46,682 nt of DNA, taken from assembly GCA_017630035.1 (NCBI GenBank), contig JAGBWA010000070.1, positions 1 through 46,682 on the forward strand, in the 5' to 3' direction. Source of the stretch: Bacteroides sp. (GTDB lineage: Bacteria > Bacteroidota > Bacteroidia > Bacteroidales > Bacteroidaceae). A program made the translations under genes and the position numbers. Below the pieces are notes generated by a model. That model searched no databases. It was not told where the DNA came from and worked only from the letters and a program-made list of their open reading frames with translations. This document shows positions 31,603-40,311 of the stretch, piece after piece; the stretch's first letter is position 1; every line of letters begins with the position of its first letter.

Positions 31603-33534
31603 ATGAAAAAGATATCTCACCAACTTTTATTGGCCGCAGGGTTGCTCATCATCATCTATTCGTGTGCCAGCATAGGCCGTTTGGAGGGTGGCCCCATCGA
31701 CGAAGAACCGCCGGTGTTCATTGGTAGTACGCCCGAGCAAGCCGAGGTGAATAGCAACCGCAATAAGATAACCATCGAGTTCGACGAATTTATCAAGTTG
31801 GACAAACCCGGTGAAAAGATTGTTATCTCGCCTCCGCAAGTGCAACAACCGGTAATCAAGGCAAATGGCAGAAAGGTGGTTGTTACATTGGAAGATTCGT
31901 TGAAGCCAAATACCACTTATACCATCGACTTTGCCGATGCTATTCAAGACAATAACGAAGGCAATCCGTTGGAGAATTTCTTCTTTACCTTCTCTACGGG
32001 CGAACGTCTCGACACAATGGCCGTAGGCGGTACGGTGCTCAATGCATCGAACCTTGAGCCAGTGAAGGGTATGATGGTGGGGTTGCATGCCGACTTGGCC
32101 GATTCTGCATTTACTACCAAAGCCATTGAGCGTGTGGGTATTACCAATAGCCGCGGACAATTCTCTATTCGTGGCGTAGCGCCCGGCAAGTATCGCATCT
32201 ATGCTTTGCAAGATGCCGACCGCAACTATTACTTCAACCAACCAACCGAAGTTATTGCGTTCAACGATTCGCTCATCATTCCATCGATGGAGCCACGTAC
32301 ACGCCAAGACACTACCTGGCTGGATACACTGACCATCGACACCATTGCTACGGTGGCCTATACACACTTCCTCCCCGACGATATCCTGTTGCGAAGCTTT
32401 AAGGAGGTGCACCATCGCCAACGCTTGGCGAAAAGCGAACGCCTCTCGCCCGAGAAATTCTCGCTTTATTTCACAGCACCGGCCGATAGCCTCCCACGCA
32501 TGAGGGGATTGAACTTCGATGAAAAGGATGCCTTTATCGTGGAAGACCTTACCGGACGAAACGATACACTATGCTATTGGGTAAAGGATTCGCTACTCAT
32601 CAAGCAAGATACCTTGTGCATGGAGTTGTCCTACCTCTATACCGATAGCTTAAATCAACTTTCGCCTCGCACCGATACCATCAATGTGGTATCCAAAACA
32701 AGCTTTGCCAAACTAATGGAGAAGAAATTGGAGGAAGAAAAGAAGAAACAAGAAGAGGAAGAGAAGAAAAACAAACGCCGTAAAAAGGAGGAAAACGATA
32801 GCATACCACCGCAACCCGAAGAAGAGAAAATCATCTTCTTGGATACCGATGTCTATGCACCCAATTCGCTCGATGTATATGACTACCTCAGTGTTACCTT
32901 GCGCGAACCTTTCGCCAACTTCAACACCGAAGGCATACACGTCCGACAAAAAGTAGATACGCTTTGGGAGGATATGCCTTTCGAGGTAGAGCACGATACC
33001 ATAGACATCAAACGCTATAATATCTATGCCGATTGGCAACCCGAAAATACCTACGAATTGGTTATCGACTCAGCCTCTATTTATGGCCTATACGGAAAGT
33101 TCAACAACACCATCCGCAAGGAGATGAAAACCAAGAAACTGGATGAGTATGGTGCCATCTTCTATAACATAACAGGCGTAAATGGCCCGGCATTTGTAGA
33201 ATTGCTCGATTCGAAGGATGCGCCCGTTAGACAAGTACCGGTAGTGGATGGTAAAGCAGATTTCTACTACTTGGCCCCGGGTAAATATGGTGCCCGACTG
33301 ATTGTTGACACCAATAATAATGAGGTGTGGGATACGGGTAGCTACAAAGATAAGCGTCAACCGGAAATGGTGTATTACTATCCGCAAGTATTGGATTTGA
33401 AAGCAAACTTCGATTTAACACAGGATTGGGATGTAAGAGCACTTCCGCTCGACCGACAAAAACCGCTTGAACTTAAAAAACAGAAACCAGATGAGAAGAA
33501 AAAGAAGAACAACAACAATACTCGGAGCAGGTAG
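31603..33534 (+). CDS. Ig-like (Big_5) domain lipoprotein
   Basis: The 643-residue product has a lipoprotein signal (HQLLLAAGLLIIIYSCASIG, Cys21). Residues about 30-140 form a Big_5/SbsA-like Ig domain (EEPPVFIGSTPEQAEV, then KITIEFDEFIKLD, KPNTTYTIDFADAIQD and FFFTFSTG). A carboxypeptidase-regulatory-like beta domain follows (NSRGQFSIRGVAPGKYRIYA). A highly charged Lys/Glu stretch lies near residues 370-405 and interrupts the beta-rich part. It is probably an envelope structural or assembly protein; its precise role is unknown. The ATG at 31603 is chosen for its signal peptide. The next gene overlaps its 3' end by 44 bases. Confidence 0.9.
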   Translation: MKKISHQLLLAAGLLIIIYSCASIGRLEGGPIDEEPPVFIGSTPEQAEVNSNRNKITIEFDEFIKLDKPGEKIVISPPQVQQPVIKANGRKVVVTLEDSLKPNTTYTIDFADAIQDNNEGNPLENFFFTFSTGERLDTMAVGGTVLNASNLEPVKGMMVGLHADLADSAFTTKAIERVGITNSRGQFSIRGVAPGKYRIYALQDADRNYYFNQPTEVIAFNDSLIIPSMEPRTRQDTTWLDTLTIDTIATVAYTHFLPDDILLRSFKEVHHRQRLAKSERLSPEKFSLYFTAPADSLPRMRGLNFDEKDAFIVEDLTGRNDTLCYWVKDSLLIKQDTLCMELSYLYTDSLNQLSPRTDTINVVSKTSFAKLMEKKLEEEKKKQEEEEKKNKRRKKEENDSIPPQPEEEKIIFLDTDVYAPNSLDVYDYLSVTLREPFANFNTEGIHVRQKVDTLWEDMPFEVEHDTIDIKRYNIYADWQPENTYELVIDSASIYGLYGKFNNTIRKEMKTKKLDEYGAIFYNITGVNGPAFVELLDSKDAPVRQVPVVDGKADFYYLAPGKYGARLIVDTNNNEVWDTGSYKDKRQPEMVYYYPQVLDLKANFDLTQDWDVRALPLDRQKPLELKKQKPDEKKKKNNNNTRSR

Positions 33535-34354
33535 CAGATTAGTCATAGCTATCATAGCTATGTGGATGATGTCTATCAATGTGGCGCAAGCGCAATGTAC
33601 CGCCATCAATGAGGCATTTCTACCTGGCGAAAAGATTGAATACGACCTCTATTTCAATTGGAAGTTTATTTGGAAAAAGGTGGGTACGGCCAGCATGAAG
33701 ATTGATGCGGCCAACTATAACAAAAAGCCTGGCTATGTCATTGATTTGCTGACCAAAGGAAGCAAGCAAGCCGATTTCTTCTTCAAGATGCGCGACACAT
33801 TGACTTGCTACGTTAGCGAACAATTAGAGCCGCTCTATTTCCGCAAAGCCGCAGAAGAGGGTAAACGACATACGGTGGATGAGGCTTGGTTTTCGTACAA
33901 AGATGGTGTGTCGCACGTAAAGCAACGTCGCACATGGCGTAGCCATAACCGCCCCACACAAGAGATGGAGTATAGCGATTCGCGTTGCATCTTCGATATG
34001 CTAAGTATCTTGGCGCAAGCGCGTTCGTACGATCCGAACGACTATAAAGTGGGCGATAAGATAAACTTCCCCATGGCAACAGGCCGCAAGGTGGAGCAAC
34101 AAACATTGATATATCGTGGGGTAAAGAACATCGAGGCAAACGATGATAAAACCTACCGATGTTTGGTTTTCTCGTTTGTAGAGTATGACGACGATGGCGA
34201 TGAAAACGAGGTTATTACCTTCTACATCTCCGATGATAAAAATCACTTGCCCATTCGCTTGGATATGTACCTACATTTCGGCTCGGCAAAAGCATTCTTC
34301 AAAAACGTAAAGGGTAATCGCTATCCATTGACTTCGGTTATCACGAAGAAGTAA
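33491..34354 (+). CDS. DUF3108 family exported protein
   Basis: The 287-residue product starts MRRKRRTTTILGAGSRLVIA, which gives a signal peptide ending near INVAQAQ. The mature protein is beta-rich with the DUF3108 pattern (FLPGEKIEYDLYFNWKFIWK, VGTASMKID, then FKMRDTLTCYVSEQLEPLYF and HLPIRLDMYLHFGSAKAFF). DUF3108 proteins are periplasmic or outer-membrane-linked proteins of unknown function. The start lies within the last 44 bases of the upstream lipoprotein gene in another frame, so translation is probably coupled. A later ATG at 33560 is possible but would leave a poor signal peptide. A shared terminator follows. Confidence 0.9.
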   Translation: MRRKRRTTTILGAGSRLVIAIIAMWMMSINVAQAQCTAINEAFLPGEKIEYDLYFNWKFIWKKVGTASMKIDAANYNKKPGYVIDLLTKGSKQADFFFKMRDTLTCYVSEQLEPLYFRKAAEEGKRHTVDEAWFSYKDGVSHVKQRRTWRSHNRPTQEMEYSDSRCIFDMLSILAQARSYDPNDYKVGDKINFPMATGRKVEQQTLIYRGVKNIEANDDKTYRCLVFSFVEYDDDGDENEVITFYISDDKNHLPIRLDMYLHFGSAKAFFKNVKGNRYPLTSVITKK

Positions 34355-34376
34355 GCAGATGCATATTTATATAAAT

Positions 34377-34410
34377 AAAACGCCCCTTGGCAAGTGTCAA
34401 GGGGCGTTTT
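34377..34410. terminator. Bidirectional terminator between the DUF3108 gene and cysS
   Basis: 13-bp stem AAAACGCCCCTTG/CAAGGGGCGTTTT with an 8-base loop, A run left and T run right. The stop codons lie 22 bases (DUF3108) and 19 bases (cysS) away. Confidence 0.88.
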
Positions 34411-34429
34411 GTGTTGTATGTTGCTTTCT

Positions 34430-35905
34430 TTATTTGTTCAGTTTCCAACTACATCCATCTTTGCCATCTTTAATTTCGAAGCCAAGCGCAGTAAGCTCGT
34501 TGCGAATCTTGTCGCTGGTAGCCCAATCCTTGTTGGCTTTCGCTTTGGCGCGCTCTTCAAGTAGCATATCTACTACCTTTCCGAATGCCTCTTCGCGTCC
34601 GGCATTAGAGGTTGCTTCCTCTTTCAAACCGAGGATATCGAAGCAGAAGAGGTGGAAAATCTCTTTCAGTTCATCCAAATCGGCCGCATTGATGCTATCG
34701 TTTCCAGCTACGATGTTGTTAATCATCTTGGTAGCATCGAAGAGGTGAGCGATAACAATCGGTGAGTTCAAGTCGTCGTTGATGGCATCGTAGCATTTGG
34801 TACGGATGCCCTTTACATCTACGGTAGAGCTTGCCGATGGAGTAATCTTCTTCAATGCAGCCCAAGCATCCATCAATCTTGCCAATCCCTTTTCGGCGGC
34901 TTGGAGTGCCTCGTTGCTGAAGTCAACGGTGCTACGATAGTGTGCTTGAAGAATGAAGAAGCGGATGGTCATGGCCGAGTAGGCTTGCTCCAACTTCTCG
35001 TGCGTGCCGTTGAAGAACTCTTCAAGGGTGATAAAGTTGCCAAGCGATTTACCCATCTTTTGTCCGTTGATGGTAATCATATTGTTGTGCATCCAGTAGT
35101 GTACCATGTCGTCACCTTGGCTGGCTACCGATTGCGCAATCTCACATTCGTGGTGTGGGAATACCAAGTCCATACCGCCCCCGTGAATATCGAAATGGCT
35201 ACCCAAGTATTTGCGTCCCATAGCGGTACATTCGCAATGCCAACCGGGGAAACCATCACTCCAAGGGGCTGGCCAACGCATAATATGTTCGGGCTGTGCT
35301 TTCTTCCAAAGCGCAAAGTCGGCAGGGTTGTGCTTTTCATCTTGGCCGTCAAGTTCGCGGGTAGTGTTCAGCACATCGTCGAGGTTGCGTCCCGAAAGTT
35401 TACCATAATGGTGCGCTTGGTTGTATTTTGCTACATCGAAATAGACAGAGCCTTCGCTTTCGTAAGCAAAACCGTTTGCGAGAATCTCCTTTACGAGTTC
35501 AATCTGCTCGATGATATGTCCGCTTGCATGCGGCTCGATGCTTGGAGGAAGTACATTTAGCGCTTCCATCGCTTTGTGATAGCGATTGGTGTAGTATTGT
35601 GCTACTTCCATTGGCTCAAGTTGCTCAAGGCGTGCCTTCTTTGCAATCTTGTCTTCGCCTTCATCGGCATCATGTTCAAGATGACCCACATCGGTGATGT
35701 TGCGTACATAGCGCACTTTGTATCCCAAGTGCTTCAAATAGCGGAAAAGCAAGTCGAACGTAATAGCTGGACGAGCATGTCCCAAATGTGGATCTCCATA
35801 TACTGTAGGGCCACAAACATACATACCTACATGGGGTGCATGGAGTGGCTTAAAAAGTTCTTTTCTTCTGTTCAGCGTGTTGTAAATAATCAATGGCTGT
35901 TCCAT
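34430..35905 (-). CDS. cysS: Cysteinyl-tRNA synthetase
   Basis: The 491-residue class I synthetase charges tRNA-Cys. The zinc-site Cys31 opens [16 protein letters not shown], with HLGH at residues 40-43 as the HIGH motif. The zinc residues continue in [12 protein letters not shown] and HHECEIAQ. The KMSKS loop reads KMGKS in [12 protein letters not shown]. The C-terminal helical domain is complete. A -7 box is 29 bases upstream, and the gene is divergent from mnmA. Confidence 0.97.
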   Translation of the reverse strand: MEQPLIIYNTLNRRKELFKPLHAPHVGMYVCGPTVYGDPHLGHARPAITFDLLFRYLKHLGYKVRYVRNITDVGHLEHDADEGEDKIAKKARLEQLEPMEVAQYYTNRYHKAMEALNVLPPSIEPHASGHIIEQIELVKEILANGFAYESEGSVYFDVAKYNQAHHYGKLSGRNLDDVLNTTRELDGQDEKHNPADFALWKKAQPEHIMRWPAPWSDGFPGWHCECTAMGRKYLGSHFDIHGGGMDLVFPHHECEIAQSVASQGDDMVHYWMHNNMITINGQKMGKSLGNFITLEEFFNGTHEKLEQAYSAMTIRFFILQAHYRSTVDFSNEALQAAEKGLARLMDAWAALKKITPSASSTVDVKGIRTKCYDAINDDLNSPIVIAHLFDATKMINNIVAGNDSINAADLDELKEIFHLFCFDILGLKEEATSNAGREEAFGKVVDMLLEERAKAKANKDWATSDKIRNELTALGFEIKDGKDGCSWKLNK

Positions 35906-35934
35906 AATGCATTATATTTCTTTTGTTTGAGTTG

Positions 35935-35942
35935 CAAAGGTA
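35935..35942 (-). promoter_or_regulatory. -7 promoter box for cysS
   Basis: TACCTTTG on the minus strand, 29 bases before the cysS ATG. Confidence 0.6.
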
Positions 35943-35994
35943 CAATAAATCTTCATATTTCCTTACTTTATTTTAATCATTTAGATAAAAAGAG

Positions 35995-36002
35995 TACATT
36001 TG
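35995..36002 (+). promoter_or_regulatory. -7 promoter box immediately before mnmA
   Basis: TACATTTG ending 5 bases before the mnmA ATG. A T-rich tetramer at 35971-35974 is a possible -33 element. Confidence 0.5.
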
Positions 36003-36007
36003 CAGAG

Positions 36008-37057
36008 ATGAAGCTGCAAAAACGTGTATTATTGGGCATGAGTGGTGGCACGGATAGTTCGGTGTGCGCCATGAAATTGTTGGATGCCGGCTACGAGGTA
36101 GTTGGTGTTACTTTCCGTTTTTATGAGCGTGATAACGATACCCAATACTTGGACGATGCCCGTATGCTTGCCGATAGGCTTGGGATTGAACATCTCACGG
36201 TGGATGTGCGTGAGCGTTTTCAGCAAAAGATAGTCAATTACTTTGTGGAGGAGTATATGGCCGGCCGTACTCCGGTGCCTTGTACACTATGTAACAACCA
36301 GTTCAAATGGCCGTTATTAGCACAAATAGCCGATGAAAAGGGCATTTATTACATTTCTACGGGGCATTATGTCCGAAAAGTGTGCCGTGATAATCTCTAT
36401 TACCTTGCGCCGGCCAAGGATGCAGATAAAGACCAATCATTTTTCCTATGGGGATTGTCGCAATCCATTTTGTCAAGGATGGTTTTGCCGATGGGTGATA
36501 TAACCAGGCAAGAGGCTGCTGAATATGCTCAGGCAAGAGGTTTTGCGCAAATTGCAACAAAACGCAACAGTATAGGTGTCTGTTTTTGTCCCTTGAATTA
36601 CCATACATTTCTCACCTCCCAACTTCCTGCCGAACACTTCCCCGGTGAAGGACGATTTGTCGATGAAAACGGCCATTTTATGGGTATTCATCGGGGTTAT
36701 CCCTTCTATACGGTTGGTCAGCGAAGGGGATTGGGGTTGCAATTGAATCGTGCTATCTTTGTGAAGGAGTTACTTCCCGAACGCAATGAAGTGGTATTAG
36801 CCCCTTTATCCTCCTTATATAAAGAAGAGATGCGGTTGAAAGATTGGCATTTGCACGATGTGGAAAAGGTGCTTTCGATGGATGAAGTGATCGTGAAAAT
36901 TCGCTATCGCAAGCAAGCCAACCGATGCCGTATATCGTTGGATGGCGATAACTTGTTCGTTTCATTACTCGAGCCGCTCGAATCCATTGCCAAAGGTCAA
37001 GCAGCTGCTTTTTACGACAAAGAGGGTTTGTTGCTTGGTGGCGGCATTATATGTTGA
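36008..37057 (+). CDS. mnmA: tRNA 2-thiouridylase MnmA
   Basis: The 349-residue product thiolates C2 of U34 in tRNA-Lys, -Glu and -Gln, complementing the C5 modification made by MnmE/MnmG. The PP-loop motif is [12 protein letters not shown] at residues 10-21. The catalytic cysteine region reads [13 protein letters not shown] (Cys92, Cys95), and the second cysteine region is SIGVCFCP (Cys192, Cys194). The start at 36008 is forced because the first beta strand (KRVLLG) must precede the PP-loop, yet the -7 box lies only 5 bases upstream. The frame is open far upstream through the cysS promoter, but that part has no family similarity. Its 3' end overlaps the convergent YgjP-like gene by 11 bases. 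Confidence 0.95.
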   Translation: MKLQKRVLLGMSGGTDSSVCAMKLLDAGYEVVGVTFRFYERDNDTQYLDDARMLADRLGIEHLTVDVRERFQQKIVNYFVEEYMAGRTPVPCTLCNNQFKWPLLAQIADEKGIYYISTGHYVRKVCRDNLYYLAPAKDADKDQSFFLWGLSQSILSRMVLPMGDITRQEAAEYAQARGFAQIATKRNSIGVCFCPLNYHTFLTSQLPAEHFPGEGRFVDENGHFMGIHRGYPFYTVGQRRGLGLQLNRAIFVKELLPERNEVVLAPLSSLYKEEMRLKDWHLHDVEKVLSMDEVIVKIRYRKQANRCRISLDGDNLFVSLLEPLESIAKGQAAAFYDKEGLLLGGGIIC

Positions 37058-37754
37058 TGTTGAATTGCATCAACTCCTTGCGCAACGCTTTTGCTTTTCC
37101 GTCGGTCAGCTTGTCGAGCAACGCCCAAAACTTTTCGCTATGATTCATCTCTTTCGTGTGGGCCAATTCGTGCAACAACACATAATCAATCAAATGCGAG
37201 GGTAGTAGCATTAAATAGCAAGAAAGGTTAATGTGTTTCTTGGCCGAGCAACTTCCCCAACGCCCTTTACTACTATTTATTTTCAGTTGTTCGTAGGGCA
37301 ATCCATGTTTCATGGATAGCATATATAGCCGTGGAGGAAGCACGATTTTGGCATTTCGTCGCAACGCTTCCACGATGACTTTCTTTAACCATTCTTGCAA
37401 ACCGGCATCGTTGAAATCGGCATTGGGCGGACAGATAATCCGCATCTCGCCAAGTTCGGAGTGAGAGAGGAAACGTTCACGATTGCCGCTGACTAGCGAA
37501 AGTTTGAAGAACTCCGCATCGATGCGATAGTTTAGGTCGATAAGCGGCTTCGGTTTCGCCTTCTCTTTTGCCTTCAGCAGTTTGGGGCGCAACGTTTCAA
37601 TGGCCATCTTCACCTCCTTTTGGGTAGTGCCCGTTGGTACGGTAGCAAATACCCCTTCTGGTTTGGTGCGGAAGGTCATCCTTCGCGCTTTTGCGTTCAC
37701 TTTCCATGTGATTGTGCCCAATTCGGCATCCTCTATTTGGTAGTTTTTCTCCAT
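37047..37754 (-). CDS. YgjP-like (DUF45) zinc metallopeptidase
   Basis: The 235-residue product has the zincin motif HELAH with His195, Glu196 and His199, and a third ligand His205 in EMNHSEKFW, as in YgjP/WLM-related families. [20 protein letters not shown] near residues 164-183 is also typical of DUF45. It has no signal peptide and is probably cytoplasmic; its substrates are unknown. It converges on mnmA with an 11-base overlap and no terminator between them. I see no clear -7 box upstream. Confidence 0.9.
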   Translation of the reverse strand: MEKNYQIEDAELGTITWKVNAKARRMTFRTKPEGVFATVPTGTTQKEVKMAIETLRPKLLKAKEKAKPKPLIDLNYRIDAEFFKLSLVSGNRERFLSHSELGEMRIICPPNADFNDAGLQEWLKKVIVEALRRNAKIVLPPRLYMLSMKHGLPYEQLKINSSKGRWGSCSAKKHINLSCYLMLLPSHLIDYVLLHELAHTKEMNHSEKFWALLDKLTDGKAKALRKELMQFNINI

Positions 37755-37882
37755 AACAAGGGCAAATTAACAACTTTCTTCCGATTATTGCTACTTTTTT
37801 TCACGCTATTTGCAACTTTTCCTATACATGCTTCGTCTAATGGATAGAGAATTGAAAACAAAACTAAAAACATACCATTAAA

Positions 37883-38788
37883 ATGAAACGATTTGTATTA
37901 TTACTTTCTGCGATGTTACTTTGTACATCTACTATTTTTGGCCAAGTATTCACTTTGGGTAATAAAAAGGTGAAAGCCAGCAATGTGTATGTAACTAAAC
38001 AGATTAAAATTGACGACTTCGACCGCCTGGAAGTAGCGGGTAGCATGGATGTTGTTTATAAACAAGTAAAGGGTAAACCCACTTTAGAAATCTATACGGC
38101 CGACAATATTGTCGATTTAGTGAAAACCGAAGTGGTGAATGGCACCCTGAAAATTGGCTTCAAAAAGGGGTATAGCATATCCTATAATAAGTTGATTATT
38201 CGCGTCTCTTCCGAAGATATCAATGCTATCAGCCTTGCCGGTAGTGGATCTATTGATTTGGCAAATGGTGTGAAAACCAACAAAATGAATATATCTTTAG
38301 CCGGTAGTGGCGATGTAATGGGTAAGAATATTTTCTGCCAAGAAGATTTACGTATAGCGCTATCGGGAAGTGGCGACGTTACTATGCAACAATTGGCTTG
38401 CAACCAATTCGATGTGTCGCTTGCCGGTAGTGGTGATGTGTCGATGAAAGATGTTAATGTCCATACAGCCAAGGTTTCATTGGCCGGTAGTGGCGATTTG
38501 AAGTTGGTGGATGTTACTTGCACCAAGGCCAACGTAAATGCGGCCGGTAGCGGATGCGTCGAGATATATGGTAAAACCGATAAATCTCATTTTGAATTGG
38601 CTGGAAGTGGTGAAATCTTAGCCGCTGGTTTCGAGGCAAAAGAGGTCAATGTTTCAATAGCCGGTAGTGGCGATGTAGAGTGTCATGCTACCGACCATCT
38701 AAAGGTTTCAATATCTGGTAGTGGTGAGGTTGGTTATAAAGGCAATCCACAATTGGAGCTACCTAAACGAGGTGTACACAAACTCTAA
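37883..38788 (+). CDS. GIN-domain (DUF2807) exported repeat protein
   Basis: The 301-residue product has a cleavable signal peptide (MKRFVLLLSAMLLCTSTIFG). The mature part is a beta-solenoid made of repeats around the motif S[LI]AGSGDV. Nine copies of (A/S)GSG at near-regular spacing run from about residue 115 to 290, preceded by VAGSMDV. This is the 'auto-transporter adhesin head GIN' domain of Bacteroidota. These proteins are exported and of unknown function, possibly surface binding. The repeats are visible at DNA level as GCCGGTAGTGGCGAT-like units. I could not find a convincing -7 box. A terminator follows. Confidence 0.92.
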   Translation: MKRFVLLLSAMLLCTSTIFGQVFTLGNKKVKASNVYVTKQIKIDDFDRLEVAGSMDVVYKQVKGKPTLEIYTADNIVDLVKTEVVNGTLKIGFKKGYSISYNKLIIRVSSEDINAISLAGSGSIDLANGVKTNKMNISLAGSGDVMGKNIFCQEDLRIALSGSGDVTMQQLACNQFDVSLAGSGDVSMKDVNVHTAKVSLAGSGDLKLVDVTCTKANVNAAGSGCVEIYGKTDKSHFELAGSGEILAAGFEAKEVNVSIAGSGDVECHATDHLKVSISGSGEVGYKGNPQLELPKRGVHKL

Positions 38789-38816
38789 ACTTAAACATAA
38801 ATTTTACTCTTAAACA

Positions 38817-38846
38817 AAAGGGGTAGCTTTGCGAAGCTACCCCTTT
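38817..38846 (+). terminator. Terminator of the GIN-domain gene
   Basis: 13-bp stem AAAGGGGTAGCTT/AAGCTACCCCTTT with a 4-base loop, followed by GTTTTATTT. Confidence 0.88.
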
Positions 38847-38852
38847 GTTTTA

Positions 38853-38890
38853 TTTACCCTTAAGGGAAAAATATTTTCTCTTAAGGGAAA
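38853..38890. repeat. CCTTAAGG-family repeat, copy 3 (two units)
   Basis: Units TTTACCCTTAAGGGAAAA (38853-38870) and TTTTCTCTTAAGGGAAA (38874-38890) are placed between the GIN-gene terminator and the argB stop codon. Confidence 0.75.
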
Positions 38891-38902
38891 TTATAAAATC
38901 GA

Positions 38903-39676
38903 TTACTTGATGCGTGTACCCTCTTCTTCATCTGCAATAGCCGAGGCAAGTGTGATGACTACCTCTTTCACGCCGGCATTGATGGCCTCGAACGAGTTTT
39001 CAAGTTTGGGAATCATGCCGCCTTGAATTACGCCATCGGCTACAAGTTGCTTGAAGGTAGGTTCGTCTATCGATGGAATTACACTATCGTCATCGTTTTC
39101 ATCGCGCAAAACGCCTTTCTTTTCAAAGCAATATACCAAGGTTACGTCAAAGTAATGGGCCAATGCTTTGGCGGTTTCGCCGGCTATGGTGTCGGCATTG
39201 GTGTTCAGCATGTTTCCTTCGCCATCGTGTGTAAGTGGCGCCATAACCGGTACAATGCCTTTTTGGATAATGTCGGCAAGGAATTCGCCATTTACCTTCT
39301 TTACATCGCCTACGAAACCATAGTCGATATCCTTCACCGGACGTTTTACACTCTTAATCACATTCATATCGGCACCGGTCAATCCTAAAGCATTCACGCC
39401 ACGGGCTTGCAAGCCGGCCACAATGTTCTTGTTTACCAATCCGCCATACACCATGGTTACTACCTTCAGCATCTCCTTGTCCGTGATGCGACGGCCGTTT
39501 ACCATTTGGCTTTCTATACCTAAACTCGATGCAATCTTAGTGGCCGAGCGTCCTCCGCCATGCACCAATACCTTATAGCCTTCGATGTGCGCAAAATCGT
39601 TTAGTAGTTGTAACAAAGTGGCCTCTTCCTCAACAATCTTTCCGCCTACTTTGATAACGGTTAGTTTTTCTTTCAT
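38903..39676 (-). CDS. argB: Acetylglutamate kinase
   Basis: The 257-residue amino-acid kinase phosphorylates N-acetylglutamate in arginine synthesis (Bacteroidota may use N-succinyl derivatives, so the exact substrate could differ). TVIKVGGKIVEE is at the N terminus, KVLVHGGGRSATKIA near residues 35-49 binds the acidic substrate, and DGVIQGGMIPKLENSFEAI lies near the C terminus. The other arg genes are not here. It starts 9 bases after the aroK stop codon, so aroK-argB is an operon. Confidence 0.94.
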   Translation of the reverse strand: MKEKLTVIKVGGKIVEEEATLLQLLNDFAHIEGYKVLVHGGGRSATKIASSLGIESQMVNGRRITDKEMLKVVTMVYGGLVNKNIVAGLQARGVNALGLTGADMNVIKSVKRPVKDIDYGFVGDVKKVNGEFLADIIQKGIVPVMAPLTHDGEGNMLNTNADTIAGETAKALAHYFDVTLVYCFEKKGVLRDENDDDSVIPSIDEPTFKQLVADGVIQGGMIPKLENSFEAINAGVKEVVITLASAIADEEEGTRIK

Positions 39677-39685
39677 AATCTTATT

Positions 39686-40225
39686 TTATTTCTTTGAATT
39701 AGCAGATAGTAATGCCTCCAATTTCTCAATGCTTTCGTTGATTTGCGAACGACTTTCCAAGAAACTACCATCGAAGCTATGGTGTGCTTGTTGGTAGAAA
39801 GGCAATCTTTTTTGCAAGGCTTCTTCGATGAAAAGGCGCAATTCTTCGTCGTTCTTGTCTTTTAAGATGGGGCGTTGATGTTTCGCTATCTTCAATCGAC
39901 GAAACAAAACGTCGATGGGTACGTCCAAGAACACGGTTTCGCCTTGCTGATTCATGTATTCCATGTTGTCGAAAAAGCATGGAGTGCCTCCACCGGTGGA
40001 AATCAGAACATTCTCGAATTCGCCCACTTCGCGAAGCATATTCTTCTCGATAGTGCGGAATCCATCCTCGCCTCGTTCAGCAAATAACTCCCTAATTGTT
40101 TTGTGAAAACGCTTCTCGATATACCAGTCGAGATCAATGAAATCAATCCCTTTTGCCTTGGCAAACGCTTTCCCCAATGTTGTTTTCCCGGCACCCATAT
40201 AGCCGGTAAGAAAGATGCGAATCAT
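39686..40225 (-). CDS. aroK: Shikimate kinase
   Basis: The 179-residue product starts MIRIFLTGYMGAGKTTLGKA. The frame is open for 134 more codons upstream, but these run antisense to the RNase H gene and hold the promoter. Walker A GYMGAGKT is at residues 8-15, IDLDWYIEK gives the shikimate-binding Asp region, and STGGGTP is the conserved glycine motif. It acts in aromatic amino acid synthesis. It is first in the aroK-argB unit. Confidence 0.96.
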   Translation of the reverse strand: MIRIFLTGYMGAGKTTLGKAFAKAKGIDFIDLDWYIEKRFHKTIRELFAERGEDGFRTIEKNMLREVGEFENVLISTGGGTPCFFDNMEYMNQQGETVFLDVPIDVLFRRLKIAKHQRPILKDKNDEELRLFIEEALQKRLPFYQQAHHSFDGSFLESRSQINESIEKLEALLSANSKK

Positions 40226-40249
40226 ATATAGTATCAACTGATTTTGCGG

Positions 40250-40257
40250 CAAAGATA
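40250..40257 (-). promoter_or_regulatory. -7 promoter box for aroK-argB
   Basis: TATCTTTG on the minus strand, 24 bases before the aroK ATG. Confidence 0.6.
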
Positions 40258-40299
40258 ATGAAACGTTCGCAAAATGTGTTAAGATTAAAAAAATCTTTC

Positions 40300-40307
40300 T
40301 ATCTTTG
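40300..40307 (+). promoter_or_regulatory. -7 promoter box immediately before the RNase H gene
   Basis: TATCTTTG ending 4 bases before the ATG at 40312. Confidence 0.5.
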
Positions 40308-40311
40308 TTGC

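Noticed and set aside
31627..32421. 264-codon open frame antisense to the Big_5 lipoprotein
   Set aside because: Composition follows the codons of the real gene on the other strand; no start context.
35576..36007. Upstream extension of mnmA by 144 codons
   Set aside because: Covers the cysS start and promoter region and shows no similarity to the MnmA fold.
38220..38740. CRISPR-like repeat array
   Set aside because: The repeats are in frame and code the GIN-domain AGSG turns; spacing units are coding, not spacers.
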